Origin: Pyrenochaeta sp. MPI-SDFR-AT-0127
Lineage: Eukaryota > Ascomycota > Dothideomycetes > Pleosporales > Cucurbitariaceae
DNA: 64,000 bases
Reading direction: 5' to 3'
Assembly: GCA_020747015.1 (NCBI GenBank)
Contig: JAGTJM010000003.1
Span: 434,001-498,000, forward strand
Part shown: positions 35,081-44,783 of the stretch, one piece after another
Position numbering within the stretch: position 1 is the first letter of the stretch
Layout of the letters: each line of letters starts with the position of its first letter
Notes under the pieces: generated by a model
Database searches by the model: none
Told to the model about the DNA's origin: nothing
What the model saw: the letters and a program-made list of their open reading frames with translations, nothing else
Made by a program: the position numbers and the translations under genes

Positions 35081-36154
35081 CTACACGACGTCTTCCATCT
35101 CCTCCTCACCCTCCGACTCTCCTTCACCCAACCCCTCTGGCGCTGCACCGACTTGTCGACTGGTGTCGCGCTCTTTATCAAAGATGGCCTGCCGTTGCCA
35201 TGTGCTTGCGAACGACCCAGATTTGACGAGATGTGCAATGTCACCAAGCACTTCCTTGAGAAATTGTTCTGGCTGTTTGGTTCGCGCTTTGAGCGCCTTC
35301 ATCGGCCAGTACTGGAACTCATCGAAGCACGAATGCAGTATATCAATGAGGTCGGCACGAGAAATACGAGCAGCCTTGTTCTGCTGTGATTTTGCCTTTC
35401 CAACGGGCTTGACGAAGTTCTTGAACCGTTCGTTGAGGATGTTTTGGGTCTTGAAGTCGGTAACCTCTGTGTCCTTGGTGATAATGGTGGTGGTATTGGA
35501 GCCTTGAATGGCCTGCTTGATGCGCTGGGCGCTGAAGTCTTTGTACTCCTTCGTCTCCAGGGGGTTTGCATTGTATTGACGTGTTGCGTGACCTATCAGG
35601 GTAGTCTGTTTTGGAATGGCCTTCTTGTATTTGCTGCGCTTCTGTACACGCGACTTAGGATCTTGTACTCCACCAAAACTTCCTTGCCCACCACCTCTGT
35701 TAAATTGGCCGTAGCCGTAGCCATAGCCACCGCCCCTGTACCCCGGAAGATCTTTCTCTGCAAACACGTATGTGTTCCCGAGCAGTGTGTCTGAAACCGA
35801 CGCAGGGTCTAGCTGAAAGGCGCTCGGGAGATTTGCCTTTGCCCGCCACCGGTCATTGAGGAAGACTCGCATTGGTTTTGTTTGGTCAATGCCGCTCGTT
35901 GTTGCGAAGGCGAGAACCTCTCCGATTTGTATCTGGTCGTTGTCGTTGCCTTCTGCAAGATCATCCCACTTGGAGACGGCGTCGTACAACCAGTCGGGGA
36001 TGCGTGTGAGCCAGACATCCTTCTTGACCTCGTCCTTGGGCAATGTCATCTCGCCCGTGTCTTCAAAGAAATCATCATCCATGTAGCCGCTGCCCGAGGG
36101 CGTATTGGCATCGGGGTCCATCTTGACATCGGGGTCTGCCTTGATGCCGTTCAT
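35081..36154 (-). CDS. TFG2: Transcription initiation factor IIF subunit beta (Tfg2/RAP30)
   Basis: General transcription factor that binds RNA polymerase II with Tfg1. Single exon, 357 aa, starting MNGIKADPDVKMDPD. Residues about 45-75 (DVWLTRIPDWLYDAVSKWDD) and QIQIGEVLAFA begin the dimerisation domain, which continues through RVFLNDRW and DTLLGNTYVFAEKDLP. A Gly/Tyr-rich insert (GGGYGYGYGQFNRGGGQG) follows, then KAIPKQTTLIGHATRQYNA. The C-terminal winged helix is ISRADLIDILHSCFDEFQYW with TKQPEQFLKEVLGDIAHLVK. The end is acidic (EGESEGEEEMEDVV). Layout matches fungal Tfg2. Confidence 0.95.
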   Translation of the reverse strand: MNGIKADPDVKMDPDANTPSGSGYMDDDFFEDTGEMTLPKDEVKKDVWLTRIPDWLYDAVSKWDDLAEGNDNDQIQIGEVLAFATTSGIDQTKPMRVFLNDRWRAKANLPSAFQLDPASVSDTLLGNTYVFAEKDLPGYRGGGYGYGYGQFNRGGGQGSFGGVQDPKSRVQKRSKYKKAIPKQTTLIGHATRQYNANPLETKEYKDFSAQRIKQAIQGSNTTTIITKDTEVTDFKTQNILNERFKNFVKPVGKAKSQQNKAARISRADLIDILHSCFDEFQYWPMKALKARTKQPEQFLKEVLGDIAHLVKSGSFASTWQRQAIFDKERDTSRQVGAAPEGLGEGESEGEEEMEDVV

Positions 36155-36612
36155 GACGGCTGTGCCAGGAGCTGAGTGTGATGCGCGATGCGATGGATAG
36201 TGTTGGAGAAAGTTGGCCTTGGATCTGCTGTAAAGACTGAAATAGTTTAGTTAATGGTCGGGTGGATAAAGCGCGTTGAGCGCGTAAACCTTAGTTGATG
36301 AGAGACAATGGGAGCTGTCCGTCGCGGCGCTCTCCCGGCGTCAGCGCGCCAAGTCGCGTTATCGATAAGGCAGAGCTCCATTGCTCATACCCCACGCGAC
36401 TTGCTGCCTTGCGCTGTGCTGGAGACTTGATACTCACGCTCAACTTCCACATTGAAGTCCTTTACCTCCACGAAGCTCCCCCCTAAATATACACTCAAGA
36501 CAGCCTGGCCCTGTTCACAAATTAGAGCACCACAAGTTTCTCACCAGCTGTGCAATCCGCCTGGCCCCGCCAGTTCCAGCCAACGCAAGCTTGCCGCTAG
36601 AACAAGTCAACA
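36155..36612. promoter_or_regulatory. Divergent promoter TFG2 / CSN4
   Basis: About 460 bp between divergent housekeeping genes. GC-rich CGCG/GGCG stretches occur in the middle (about 36320-36360), and a pyrimidine-rich leader precedes the CSN4 ATG. No TATA box was identified with confidence. Confidence 0.5.
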
Positions 36613-37866
36613 ATGGCTTCGCAAGCTGTCACCGCTGCCTTGCAGCAAATTGAGGGAGCCTCTGTGGGAGACAAGCCCACCCAGTACACATCACTTCTTC
36701 AGCAGATCACTGCCTCTTCAAGCAATCTCGCCGCCGACCTTAATGCCTATGCGCAAGCGCTTCTAGACGACTCAATAGGCATAGTGGTACTGCGACCGCT
36801 TCTTGCTGCCTTCGTCGACGCCTTTCGAGCAATCGAGGATCCGGATGACAAAATCGACGTTGGTGAGCGAGTAATTACGCTTCTACAATCCAAAGGTGCA
36901 GGACAGTACGAAGAGCAGGATACACAAATCAAGCATGCACTTGCGGACGCGTTTGAGAAGAATGATGATTTCCGGAGATCTGCGCAAACACTTGCAACAA
37001 TCAACCTGGAGTCAACACAAAAGTCGGTCTCCGCTGACGACAAGGCGAAGGTATGGATTCGGATAGTCAGATGCTACTTAGAGGAAGACGACCCGACGAG
37101 TGCCTTTACGCATCTGAACAAAATCAAGAACATCATTTTCAGCGTGCAAGACAAGGAGACAAAGGTCATGTTCCAGCTAAGCCAGGCTCGCATTCTGGAT
37201 GCACAGCGCTCTTTCTTAGATGCTGCACAGGCATACTATGTAATGAGTAATGAGCTCATCGTGGACGTGGATGAGCGTATGGATTTCTTCGGAAAGGCAA
37301 TCATCTGCACGGTACTGGCGCCTGCAGGTCCCCAGCGAGGAAGGATGTTAGCCAAGCTGTATAAGGACGACCGAGCAAGCCTAGCGGACAACTTCGCAAT
37401 CCTGGAGAAGATATTCCTCGACCGCCTCCTCTCACCTGCTGAAATTAAAGTTTTTGCCTCTAAGCTCGAACCTCACCACCTTGCGAGAACCTCAGACGGC
37501 TCGACAGTGCTAGATAAGGCTATTCTCGAACACAACTTGCTCGGCGCATCAAAGCTCTACAACAATATCGGGTTTGACCAATTGGGTGAGCTCCTCGGTA
37601 TCGACGCGGAGAAGGCAGAGGACTATGCGGCGAAAATGTTGGAGCAAGGTCGCCTCTCTGGGTACATCGACCAGATCGACCGGCTCATCTTCTTCGAAGG
37701 TGAGGCCAGTGGAGAACGAAAGACTGGCCATGCGGAGCGCGTGGTTGGGAAAGAGCTTAGAAAGTGGGATACCAATGTTGCAGGACTTGCAGAGGAGGTG
37801 GAGAAGGTCACATCAATGATCCAGAACCAGTACCCGGAATTCTACGCCTCGCACGTGGTGCATTGA
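36613..37866 (+). CDS. CSN4: COP9 signalosome complex subunit 4
   Basis: PCI-domain subunit of the COP9 signalosome, which removes Nedd8 from cullins (CsnD in Aspergillus, where the complex controls development). Single exon, 417 aa, starting MASQAVTAALQQIEGASVG. The N-terminal two thirds form TPR-like helices (HALADAFEKNDDFRRSAQTL, VWIRIVRCYLEEDDPTSAF, LDAAQAYYVMSNELIVD). The PCI part contains ILEHNLLGASKLYNNIGFDQ, LGELLGIDAEKAEDYAAKML and GRLSGYIDQIDRLIFFE. The C-terminus ends VTSMIQNQYPEFYASHVVH. Length fits the family. Confidence 0.95.
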   Translation: MASQAVTAALQQIEGASVGDKPTQYTSLLQQITASSSNLAADLNAYAQALLDDSIGIVVLRPLLAAFVDAFRAIEDPDDKIDVGERVITLLQSKGAGQYEEQDTQIKHALADAFEKNDDFRRSAQTLATINLESTQKSVSADDKAKVWIRIVRCYLEEDDPTSAFTHLNKIKNIIFSVQDKETKVMFQLSQARILDAQRSFLDAAQAYYVMSNELIVDVDERMDFFGKAIICTVLAPAGPQRGRMLAKLYKDDRASLADNFAILEKIFLDRLLSPAEIKVFASKLEPHHLARTSDGSTVLDKAILEHNLLGASKLYNNIGFDQLGELLGIDAEKAEDYAAKMLEQGRLSGYIDQIDRLIFFEGEASGERKTGHAERVVGKELRKWDTNVAGLAEEVEKVTSMIQNQYPEFYASHVVH

Positions 37867-38306
37867 GAGGATGCAAAAGCGTCGATAAGTGAATACCAGA
37901 ACCCATTGCCTTCCGGATGGAAGACGAAGCGGTCACGCTAGGGACGTCGAGTTCAGACAGAGACTCATTCGGCGTCCCTATCGGACTGGAATTGAAAGCA
38001 ATACCCCGAAGATGCTGCACTCACACAACAGTGGCCAATCTTGTTCAACTTCGAGAATACAGATGAAAGCACGGTTTCAAGTCCCAAGTTGTGCAATGTA
38101 ATGTTTCTGATCTTGGACCCACTGTTGAAGTTGAAACTGCTGTATGCCAAACATGGTATGCCCGTGATATCTACACGTATAATACAACCAAAAAGTACAA
38201 CTCTTGTCGTTGTCTATGCTATCTTGTAGTCCTGTGATCTTGCTTCATGTCCTTACTCCAAAATCTTACACCACGCTCACGCCAGTTCTACAGGCTATGC
38301 GTCCTG
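37867..38306. other. Convergent intergenic region CSN4 / MRPL49
   Basis: About 440 bp of shared 3' flank. Near the right end (about 38298-38320) the sequence TGCGTCCTGTT occurs twice in tandem, ending within the last codons of the minus-strand gene. Nothing else was seen. Confidence 0.5.
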
Positions 38307-39044
38307 TTATGCGTCCTGTTCGATTGTGCGCTGATACTCTTCTAGGCTCTTCACCTCCAGCTCACTGATCTTCAGGACTGTGAAATGTAGTTTACTCTTA
38401 ACATGCTTCGTATGTCTCTGCCGCCTCTTCATTTTCTCTTCCACTCGTAACGGCTCACTCTCTATTCCAACGACGCGTGCCCTGCACGTGAATATCCGCT
38501 CGTCCAGGTAGAACACTTTCTTGCTGTGGTCGGCATTTCCTTTGACCGGCTCTGGTGCTTTCAGGGTATAGTCTCGACTACCAATGTGCGTTGCACGGTT
38601 GAGCCGCAGCACGTCCCCAGGCTTGACATGCGGCATGAGAAACGGGAGACGCAATGTGTCGCCTTTTGTCACAAGGTACGGGTGGCCATGGAGGTGGATG
38701 GTCATGTAATGGTTAGGCTGGGAGTGTAGGAGCGGAAGGAGGTTTCGTATGCTTGGTGTTAAAGATTTCGAGACAACGTCTTCGCGGCTCTGTGGGCTTG
38801 GCCTGTCTTCTGATGCGGCGGGCTTCGGTGCGTTCGAGGCCAATTTTTGAGGCGATTGTGACTTTTCGATTGTAGCTTTTGGAATGTGATGGCCAGATCG
38901 GATAAGCGGCTCTGCTACATTGCCAGTCTCGAGGTTGTGCGATATCGTCGTTATTCTCGCGCGGAAGGGGAGAAGAAAAGTTGGCGGTAGTATCGATCGT
39001 GACTCAAGCAGTGCATTGCGGCTGGAGCGGACAAGCAGCGCCAT
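38307..39044 (-). CDS. MRPL49: Mitochondrial large-subunit ribosomal protein bL21m (Mrpl49)
   Basis: Single exon, 245 aa. The start was placed at MALLVRSSRNALLESRSILP because this gives a mitochondrial presequence rich in Arg, Leu and Ser; the frame is open further upstream but that part overlaps the shared promoter. A variable, Pro/Ser-rich stretch follows, then the L21 fold: HYMTIHLHGHPYLVTKGDTL, LPFLMPHVKPGDVLRLNRAT and HIGSRDYTLK, and near the end CRARVVGIESEPL with the basic KMKRRQRHTKHVKSKLHFTV. It shares a 194-bp divergent promoter with NSA2, a second ribosome-related gene. Confidence 0.9.
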   Translation of the reverse strand: MALLVRSSRNALLESRSILPPTFLLPFRARITTISHNLETGNVAEPLIRSGHHIPKATIEKSQSPQKLASNAPKPAASEDRPSPQSREDVVSKSLTPSIRNLLPLLHSQPNHYMTIHLHGHPYLVTKGDTLRLPFLMPHVKPGDVLRLNRATHIGSRDYTLKAPEPVKGNADHSKKVFYLDERIFTCRARVVGIESEPLRVEEKMKRRQRHTKHVKSKLHFTVLKISELEVKSLEEYQRTIEQDA

Positions 39045-39238
39045 TGTGATGTGTGCAATTGCTGGACTGCTGCAGGAAATTGTTGACTGAGGTTGCGGAG
39101 TTTGGGGATTGAAGATTCGGGGATGCACGATTAGGTAAGCGCGGCAGGCTAACGTCGAACTTTTGAGATTCTGAAAGTTCGCCCGCAGAGTACCAACCAC
39201 TCCACTTTTGCACGACACCGGAAAGAAGAGGACCCATC
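39045..39238. promoter_or_regulatory. Bidirectional promoter MRPL49 / NSA2
   Basis: 194 bp lie between the divergent ATGs of a mitochondrial ribosomal protein gene and a 60S biogenesis gene. Shared regulation of two ribosome-related genes is plausible. No clear TATA box. Confidence 0.55.
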
Positions 39239-40169
39239 ATGCCTCAGAACGAGTATATCGAGCGCTGGACGAAGCAGTATGTCTACCATCTCCATCTATG
39301 CAACTGCACCAATACATTATTGCGACCTGCGAAGAAATACAATTTCTAACCCCTCCACCATAGGCATGGCAAGCGCTTCGATCACGACGAGCGCAAGCGT
39401 AAGCGCATAGCGCGTGAAGGTCACGATGGCTCCAAGAAGGCGCAAAATTTCCGTGGTCTACGGGCTAAGATGTATGCCGAGAAGCGTCGCAAGGAGAAGA
39501 TTCAGATGAAGAAGACGATTCGTGCCCACGAAGAACGTAATGTGAAGACTTCGGAGCCCGCTGAGCCCGCTACCGAGGCACTGCCCCAGTATCTTTTGGA
39601 TCGCAGTAATGAGAAGAATGCGAAGGCGCTGTCAAGTGCGATCAAGCAAAAGAGAAATGAGAAGGCGGCGAGGTTCAGCGTGCCATTGCCAAAGGTCAAG
39701 GGCATCAGTGAGGAGGAAATGTTCAGCGTCGTTAAAACCGGAAAGAAAACACATAAGAAGTCCTGGAAACGCATGATCACAAAGCCCACTTTTGTTGGCC
39801 CCGGCTTTACACGTCGCCCTGTCAAATATGAACGCTTCATTCGTCCCATGGGTCTGCGATACAAGAAAGCGAACGTCACGCACCCAGAATTGAGCGTCAC
39901 AGTCCAACTGCCGATCATTTCGGTGAAGAAGAACCCGCAAAACCCGCTATATACGCAATTGGGTGTATTAACGAAGGGTACTATCATCGAAGTCAACGTT
40001 TCCGAGCTAGGATTGGTAACGGCGGGCGGAAAGGTTGTGTGGGGCCGATATGCTCGTATGTGTACCTTCAACTTGAAGATGAGTAAGATACTGGAGACTA
40101 ATTGAGACTGCAGAAATCACGAACAACCCCGAGAACGACGGTTGCCTGAATGCCGTGCTATTGGTTTAA
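39239..40169 (+). CDS. NSA2: Ribosome biogenesis protein Nsa2 (60S pre-rRNA processing)
   Basis: Nucleolar factor needed for 27S pre-rRNA processing; eS8-like family. Exons: 39239-39276, 39364-40055 and 40114-40169; 261 aa, the same length as yeast Nsa2. The start MPQNEYIERWTKQHGKRFDH is characteristic, with the first intron splitting the Gln codon. A basic region follows (DERKRKRIAREGHDGSKKAQ, KMYAEKRRKEKIQMKK). The C-terminal domain has FTRRPVKYERFIRPMGLRY, KKANVTHPELSVTVQLPI and GTIIEVNVSELGLVTAGGKV. The last small exon adds ITNNPENDGCLNAVLLV, the conserved end of the family. Confidence 0.96.
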
Positions 40170-40559
40170 TGCATCGGAGCGATAGTGAATGAAACATCGC
40201 ATCTCACGGCGTTTGGGTAGTCTGATATGTTTTGACGGCGTTCTGGCGGACATGATCTGGACTACATATTTGCGAGGCCAGTCAAAAAAGTTGGCTGATG
40301 ATGCAACTCTCACTCCCCATGTGAAGATTGGGCGGGATTGAAAAGCTAGATTTATGATACCATATCGATGATGCATCACAAATGTCCCCCAGTTGAGTGA
40401 AGTTCCATCACTGATCTGACTTGTCCAAGTATACAAGCGTCTAATTTGGCTGGAGCTGTTTACAAGTTCTATATACCATATCATTGTGTAGTCAGCTGTC
40501 GAGCTAGAGAAATCCCGAATCTGGCCGTCAACAGCTGGCTCTTCTACCAATCAGATAAC
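40170..40559. other. Convergent intergenic region with a long minus-strand open frame
   Basis: About 390 bp between NSA2 and the DUF7918-like gene. A minus-strand frame of 130 codons covers it almost completely and sits just behind a GTGAGT sequence that overlaps the stop codon of the DUF7918-like gene; see findings. No known domain was seen. Confidence 0.4.
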
Positions 40560-43500
40560 TCACCATGGAGTAGTCAACCACTCCTCGCCATCCCCAGCAA
40601 CCTGTTTTGGTGCCTCTTTTGGTCCTTTCTTTCTCGTCCCAACGCTGGAAAACTTTGTCTTTGTCTTCTCTGTTGGACCTCGCGAGTGCCGCTTCACCCA
40701 GTCCTCCGTCAGAATCCTTGCCACAACCTCCGTGGTATCACTTGGCCTGCGGTCTTGATGCTTGTGGGTATACCTCTCATGTCCGAGCTCTTTCTGAGCA
40801 AGTTTGGTTTGGAGTTTGAGCATCTTCTCGATGAGCTGATCCTGTGGAAGATCTTTGAGCTTTTCCTTTGCTTTTGCGATGGCCGATCCTGGGGTCGATT
40901 GAGTGAGGTGACCATGATTGGGAACTTCGGAGCCGAACATGGATTTTAGAATGGAGCGGCTGCGGTACTTGAAGCGAAATACTGCGTACTGCGTAGCCCT
41001 GTTAGTCCACACTCTACCACATATCTGAGCTAGTATGGGACTAGGAAGACCACTCACAGGCTTGTCAAATCGATCCAGATACTCCGGACGGCCGACTACG
41101 TGACCATACAGCATTCCCTTTCCGGCTCTGACTTGATGCTCAATACCCTTCTCACTCGCCATCTTTTTGCTAATCTTATACAGTGGTTCCTTGGGTGCAA
41201 TATACTCAACCCTTGTTCCATTGTGTTCCTCAGGTACCGGGAAGAGCTGCTGCTTGAGTGGCTGAGGTGGAAACTGCCAGTGCAATTTTGGTGTGAAGTC
41301 GGAGGAGGTAGAACGGAGTTGTCGATATTTGGAGAGAGACTTCCCGGTATGGCGTTTGGAAGTTGACATTGCTTTGGCCGGCTCCTCTTTTTTCATCCAA
41401 AGATTGTCGGTGTTCCATCGCACGTCGTTGCTCTTTCCATTCTTCTCTAGGACATCAGCGTCGTTGGTGATAGTCCAATTGGTCTTTGGGGTCTTCCAAG
41501 CATTAGCAGAACCATGCTTATCCTTCACATCATTGGCTTTATTCAACACATCTGTTTGGTTATTGGTGGTAACTTTCCAGCTATTGTCGTCCACTTTGAA
41601 GGTTGTGTCATTCCAACCATCGTCATCACTATCGCTCCAACTATTCTTCTTGTTAGTGCTGTCTGGGCCAGGGTCATAGGTACCACCGCCCTTCTGACTG
41701 CCCCAAGATGAAGATGAAGGTGAACGCTTCTCCGCTGGACTGTTGCCTACCGTGGTGTGCACAAATTCATTCAAGGTCGCAGCGTATGGGGCAGGTGGCA
41801 TGTTAGCAGAAGCGAAGCCTTTCTTCATTGTTCTATCAGGCATGGCACAGCCCCAACTTGGTGGTGGGACAACTGAAGCAGCAGGTCCACTGTGAATACT
41901 TGGCTTCCTTGAATGTACTGTGGAAGGACGGACTGGATAGATCGAAGCTGGTGTATTCATCATGGTTGGTGCGACTCGATTAGTATCAGAAGGAGCGTGT
42001 TTAACATTTGTGGGTGCTGGCAGCTTGGCTGGGTCGTGGTGAGTGTAGCGGGATGACATTCGCTCTTTGCCATTTTGGAAAGCCTTTGGATGGCGAGTTG
42101 ATTTACCCCTATTTCGAGAAGTATGATCATGACTGTGCGGACTTGAAGGTAGTACAGAATCGTCTGAATTACCCCAAGAGATGACCGGACTCAACGGGTC
42201 TTCGACATGAGTCCAACCGTCAGCGTCCTCAGAGGATCTTTTCAGCCTAGCTTCTCGGCCAGACCGCTGTGAGTTAGGTTTTGAGCGCGATTTTCGTGAT
42301 CTATTCTCTTTCCTGCCACGTTGATTGTGCTCCCCAGCTGTAACGGGGGACCAAGACGAGAGGCTGAAGTGAGAATGTACAATAGGCGCTCTAGATCTTC
42401 CCCGGCGCCTCGAAGTATTGCTGAGTTTGGGTTTCATCGTAGTCCAAGTTTCATCTGTATCCCAGGAGTCACCTGGCGTCTCCTCATTTGAACCCCATGC
42501 ATCAGGACTGGACTCGTTTTCCCACTCCGGATCTGTGTTCCAAGTCACACCTGTGCTTCTCCGACTCTTATTCTGAACATTGCCCCACTCACCCTGCGGT
42601 TGACTCCAGTGTGTCCTTTGATCTTCCTCACGGTTGTGCGTTTGAGACTTGGACGGCACAGACTGCTGATAGGGTTGGGCAATGGAGGCAAAAGGAGACA
42701 GTGGCCAAGCACCAGGAAGCTGGCTTACAATATCTACATCAGTTATGCGCTGCTTGTGTGCCCTATTTGCCTCGGAATTTTCCTCGCCTCGACGTGATTC
42801 TTCAATGCCTTGCTTGACTGCTTTCGTCACCAGCTCGTCAAGCCATAGTGAATCAACTCCAGGACCTTCCGCCACTCTTTTGCTATGTGGGTGATGGTGG
42901 AAGGATTCTCCTTCGGGCGGTATGGGGCCACTGCCGTACTGGAAGCCTCGTTGGGGTAGGCTGCTGTGTGAACGCGCTCTGGGACTGGTATGGCCAGAGT
43001 ATCTAGAGTGAGGCTGCGATTGCCGAGTTAGAGAAGCCAATGAAGATTGATCCCTAGCTATGCGAGTACTATGCCGCCCGCGTGATGTTGTACCTCCATG
43101 ACTGTGGGCTGTCTCGAAATACGGCGAACGGTAAGAGGACACAGGCGGAGGTGGTCCATAACCATTGCTGAACCCACTGACGAAGGGACCCCGGTCGTCG
43201 TAGGTAGACTGACCTTCGTTTTCTCGATCCTGTCCGTCCAACCCCAAATAATAATCTGGTTGTTCACTGGCTCCATCAAGGTTCATATTTGAGACTGTTT
43301 TGGCATTGCGAGAGCCAGCACATCGAAGGACAACGACTTCGATGCAACCAATGTTGTCGAGGATGTTAGGTGAACATTGAGCCGGTGCATCATCTGCTTT
43401 AACTACAGGCAGTTAGTGAAAGGATTGTTGAGCTCACTCAAGTCCACCTACCGCTGTCCAGCTTCTCAAACGTCCACTCACGCGCAATCATCGAGCCATC

Positions 43501-43806
43501 CTTCTGCTTCTCCTCCTTCTGACGCACTCGAAAGTCTACCAATGACCGGCTGTCTGACTGCTTGTGCAGCTTTAAATCCTGTCGGTTGCGATTGCATTGA
43601 TATACCCCATCGATGAATACATATAGCGCCAGTCCAGGCGCAATAAACGTGTTGGAGGTAAGATGGACTGAGAATGCCTGTGGCTTGCTGGGAACAGCGA
43701 CGAAAGTTTCGACGAATCCATCTCCGTAGACGGTACCAAACTCTTGTAAGGTCTGCTGGCTATCAGAGAGTTCAATTGCACAGCTGAGGTCCTTGAGCAG
43801 TGGCAT
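40560..43806 (-). CDS. DUF7918-like protein with long disordered Trp/Ser-rich region
   Basis: Three exons: 43806-43452, 43402-41058 and 40988-40560, about 1,042 aa (acceptor at 43402; one 9 nt further in, at 43393, is also in frame). The N-terminal ~120 residues (MPLLKDLSCAIELSDSQQT, ALYVFIDGVYQCNRN, AREWTFEKLDSG) plus DNIGCIEVVVLRCAGSRN after intron 1 look like the fungal DUF7918 fold. Residues about 150-800 are low complexity: Arg/Ser/His-rich, then many Trp in Asp/Glu/Asn context (NTDPEWENESSPDAWGSNEE). The C-terminus has YLDRFDKPYAVFRFKYRSRS, formed by removing a 69-nt in-frame intron, and a Lys/Gln-rich helix, ending WLTTPW. The Trp-rich acidic repeats recall GW-type proteins, but no function is assigned. 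Confidence 0.75.
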
Positions 43807-44783
43807 CGTGATGATGGGGACCCTTTAGGGCGTGGTCCTTGAAGAGTCGAAGACTCCGCGAGTTGGATTATTATCGAAAGTGGTGAACGGCCAAGTCTTA
43901 AGGCAAGGTAGAAAAACAAGCGAATAGGTTGTCACGGTGACAGCAGTAGCAAGTTGTGAAAGTATACCACGCCAAAGTAATGGATTTCGAATTCTCAAAT
44001 GAGTCGGCTAAAATCTCTGCTGCTCTTTTCCTGAAGGGAATATATCATATATAAGGTGAGCACAATGCTTGAAAGGGGCTGTGATATAAGTCTTGACTCG
44101 GAGCCTCGATGTGCGACTTCGGCTGCCGTTCGCTCCATACACGCAATACATTCACATAACCATATCGACTCGGTTACGATGCTGTTTCATGCAAACAAAC
44201 ATAGATAAAGCTTCCACGTGCCACAGCAAGATAGCATACCGTATGAAAATACCCCACGATAGTCAGCAATGTAGACGTGTGCAATCAGTGTAAATATTGG
44301 CACGGCCTTTCCTTCATGACTGTGTTTGGCACAGGTCCAAGGCTAAATATTACCTAGATGCGTGAAATTGTATGAGCGGACCTTAGGAGCAGGTATTAGG
44401 CCAAGAGCGTTGGAAGTAGATATACAGCAAAGCAGTCACGCAACTTAATCTGCAATAACATTCCATGCAAAGCTGGGTTCTAAACGGTCACAAGGGCCGA
44501 CCCATCACGTCATTATGTTCGTCATTGAGTGAATAACTAGTTTCGCAATATTTACTTCGTAAGAACTTTGGGAAAGTAAATCCATATAGAATATCTCCAA
44601 ACCTGCGCCTTGCTGGATATGCGTTGCTCTACCTGCTCTAACCAAATGTAGGAGATATGCGAAAGCTCAACAATGCTAAACTTCCCTATTTGGATGTGAT
44701 TTCTAATTATGTGCCCAAAGTGACTTTAATTCTCTTGCTCATGGCCGTAATTAGAGATGTCGATAATAGCTCTCTACAGCTTT
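43807..44783. other. Intergenic region upstream of the DUF7918-like gene
   Basis: About 980 bp between two minus-strand genes. Moderately AT-rich, with TATATCATATATAAG at 44041-44055. No gene, RNA or repeat was recognised. Confidence 0.5.
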
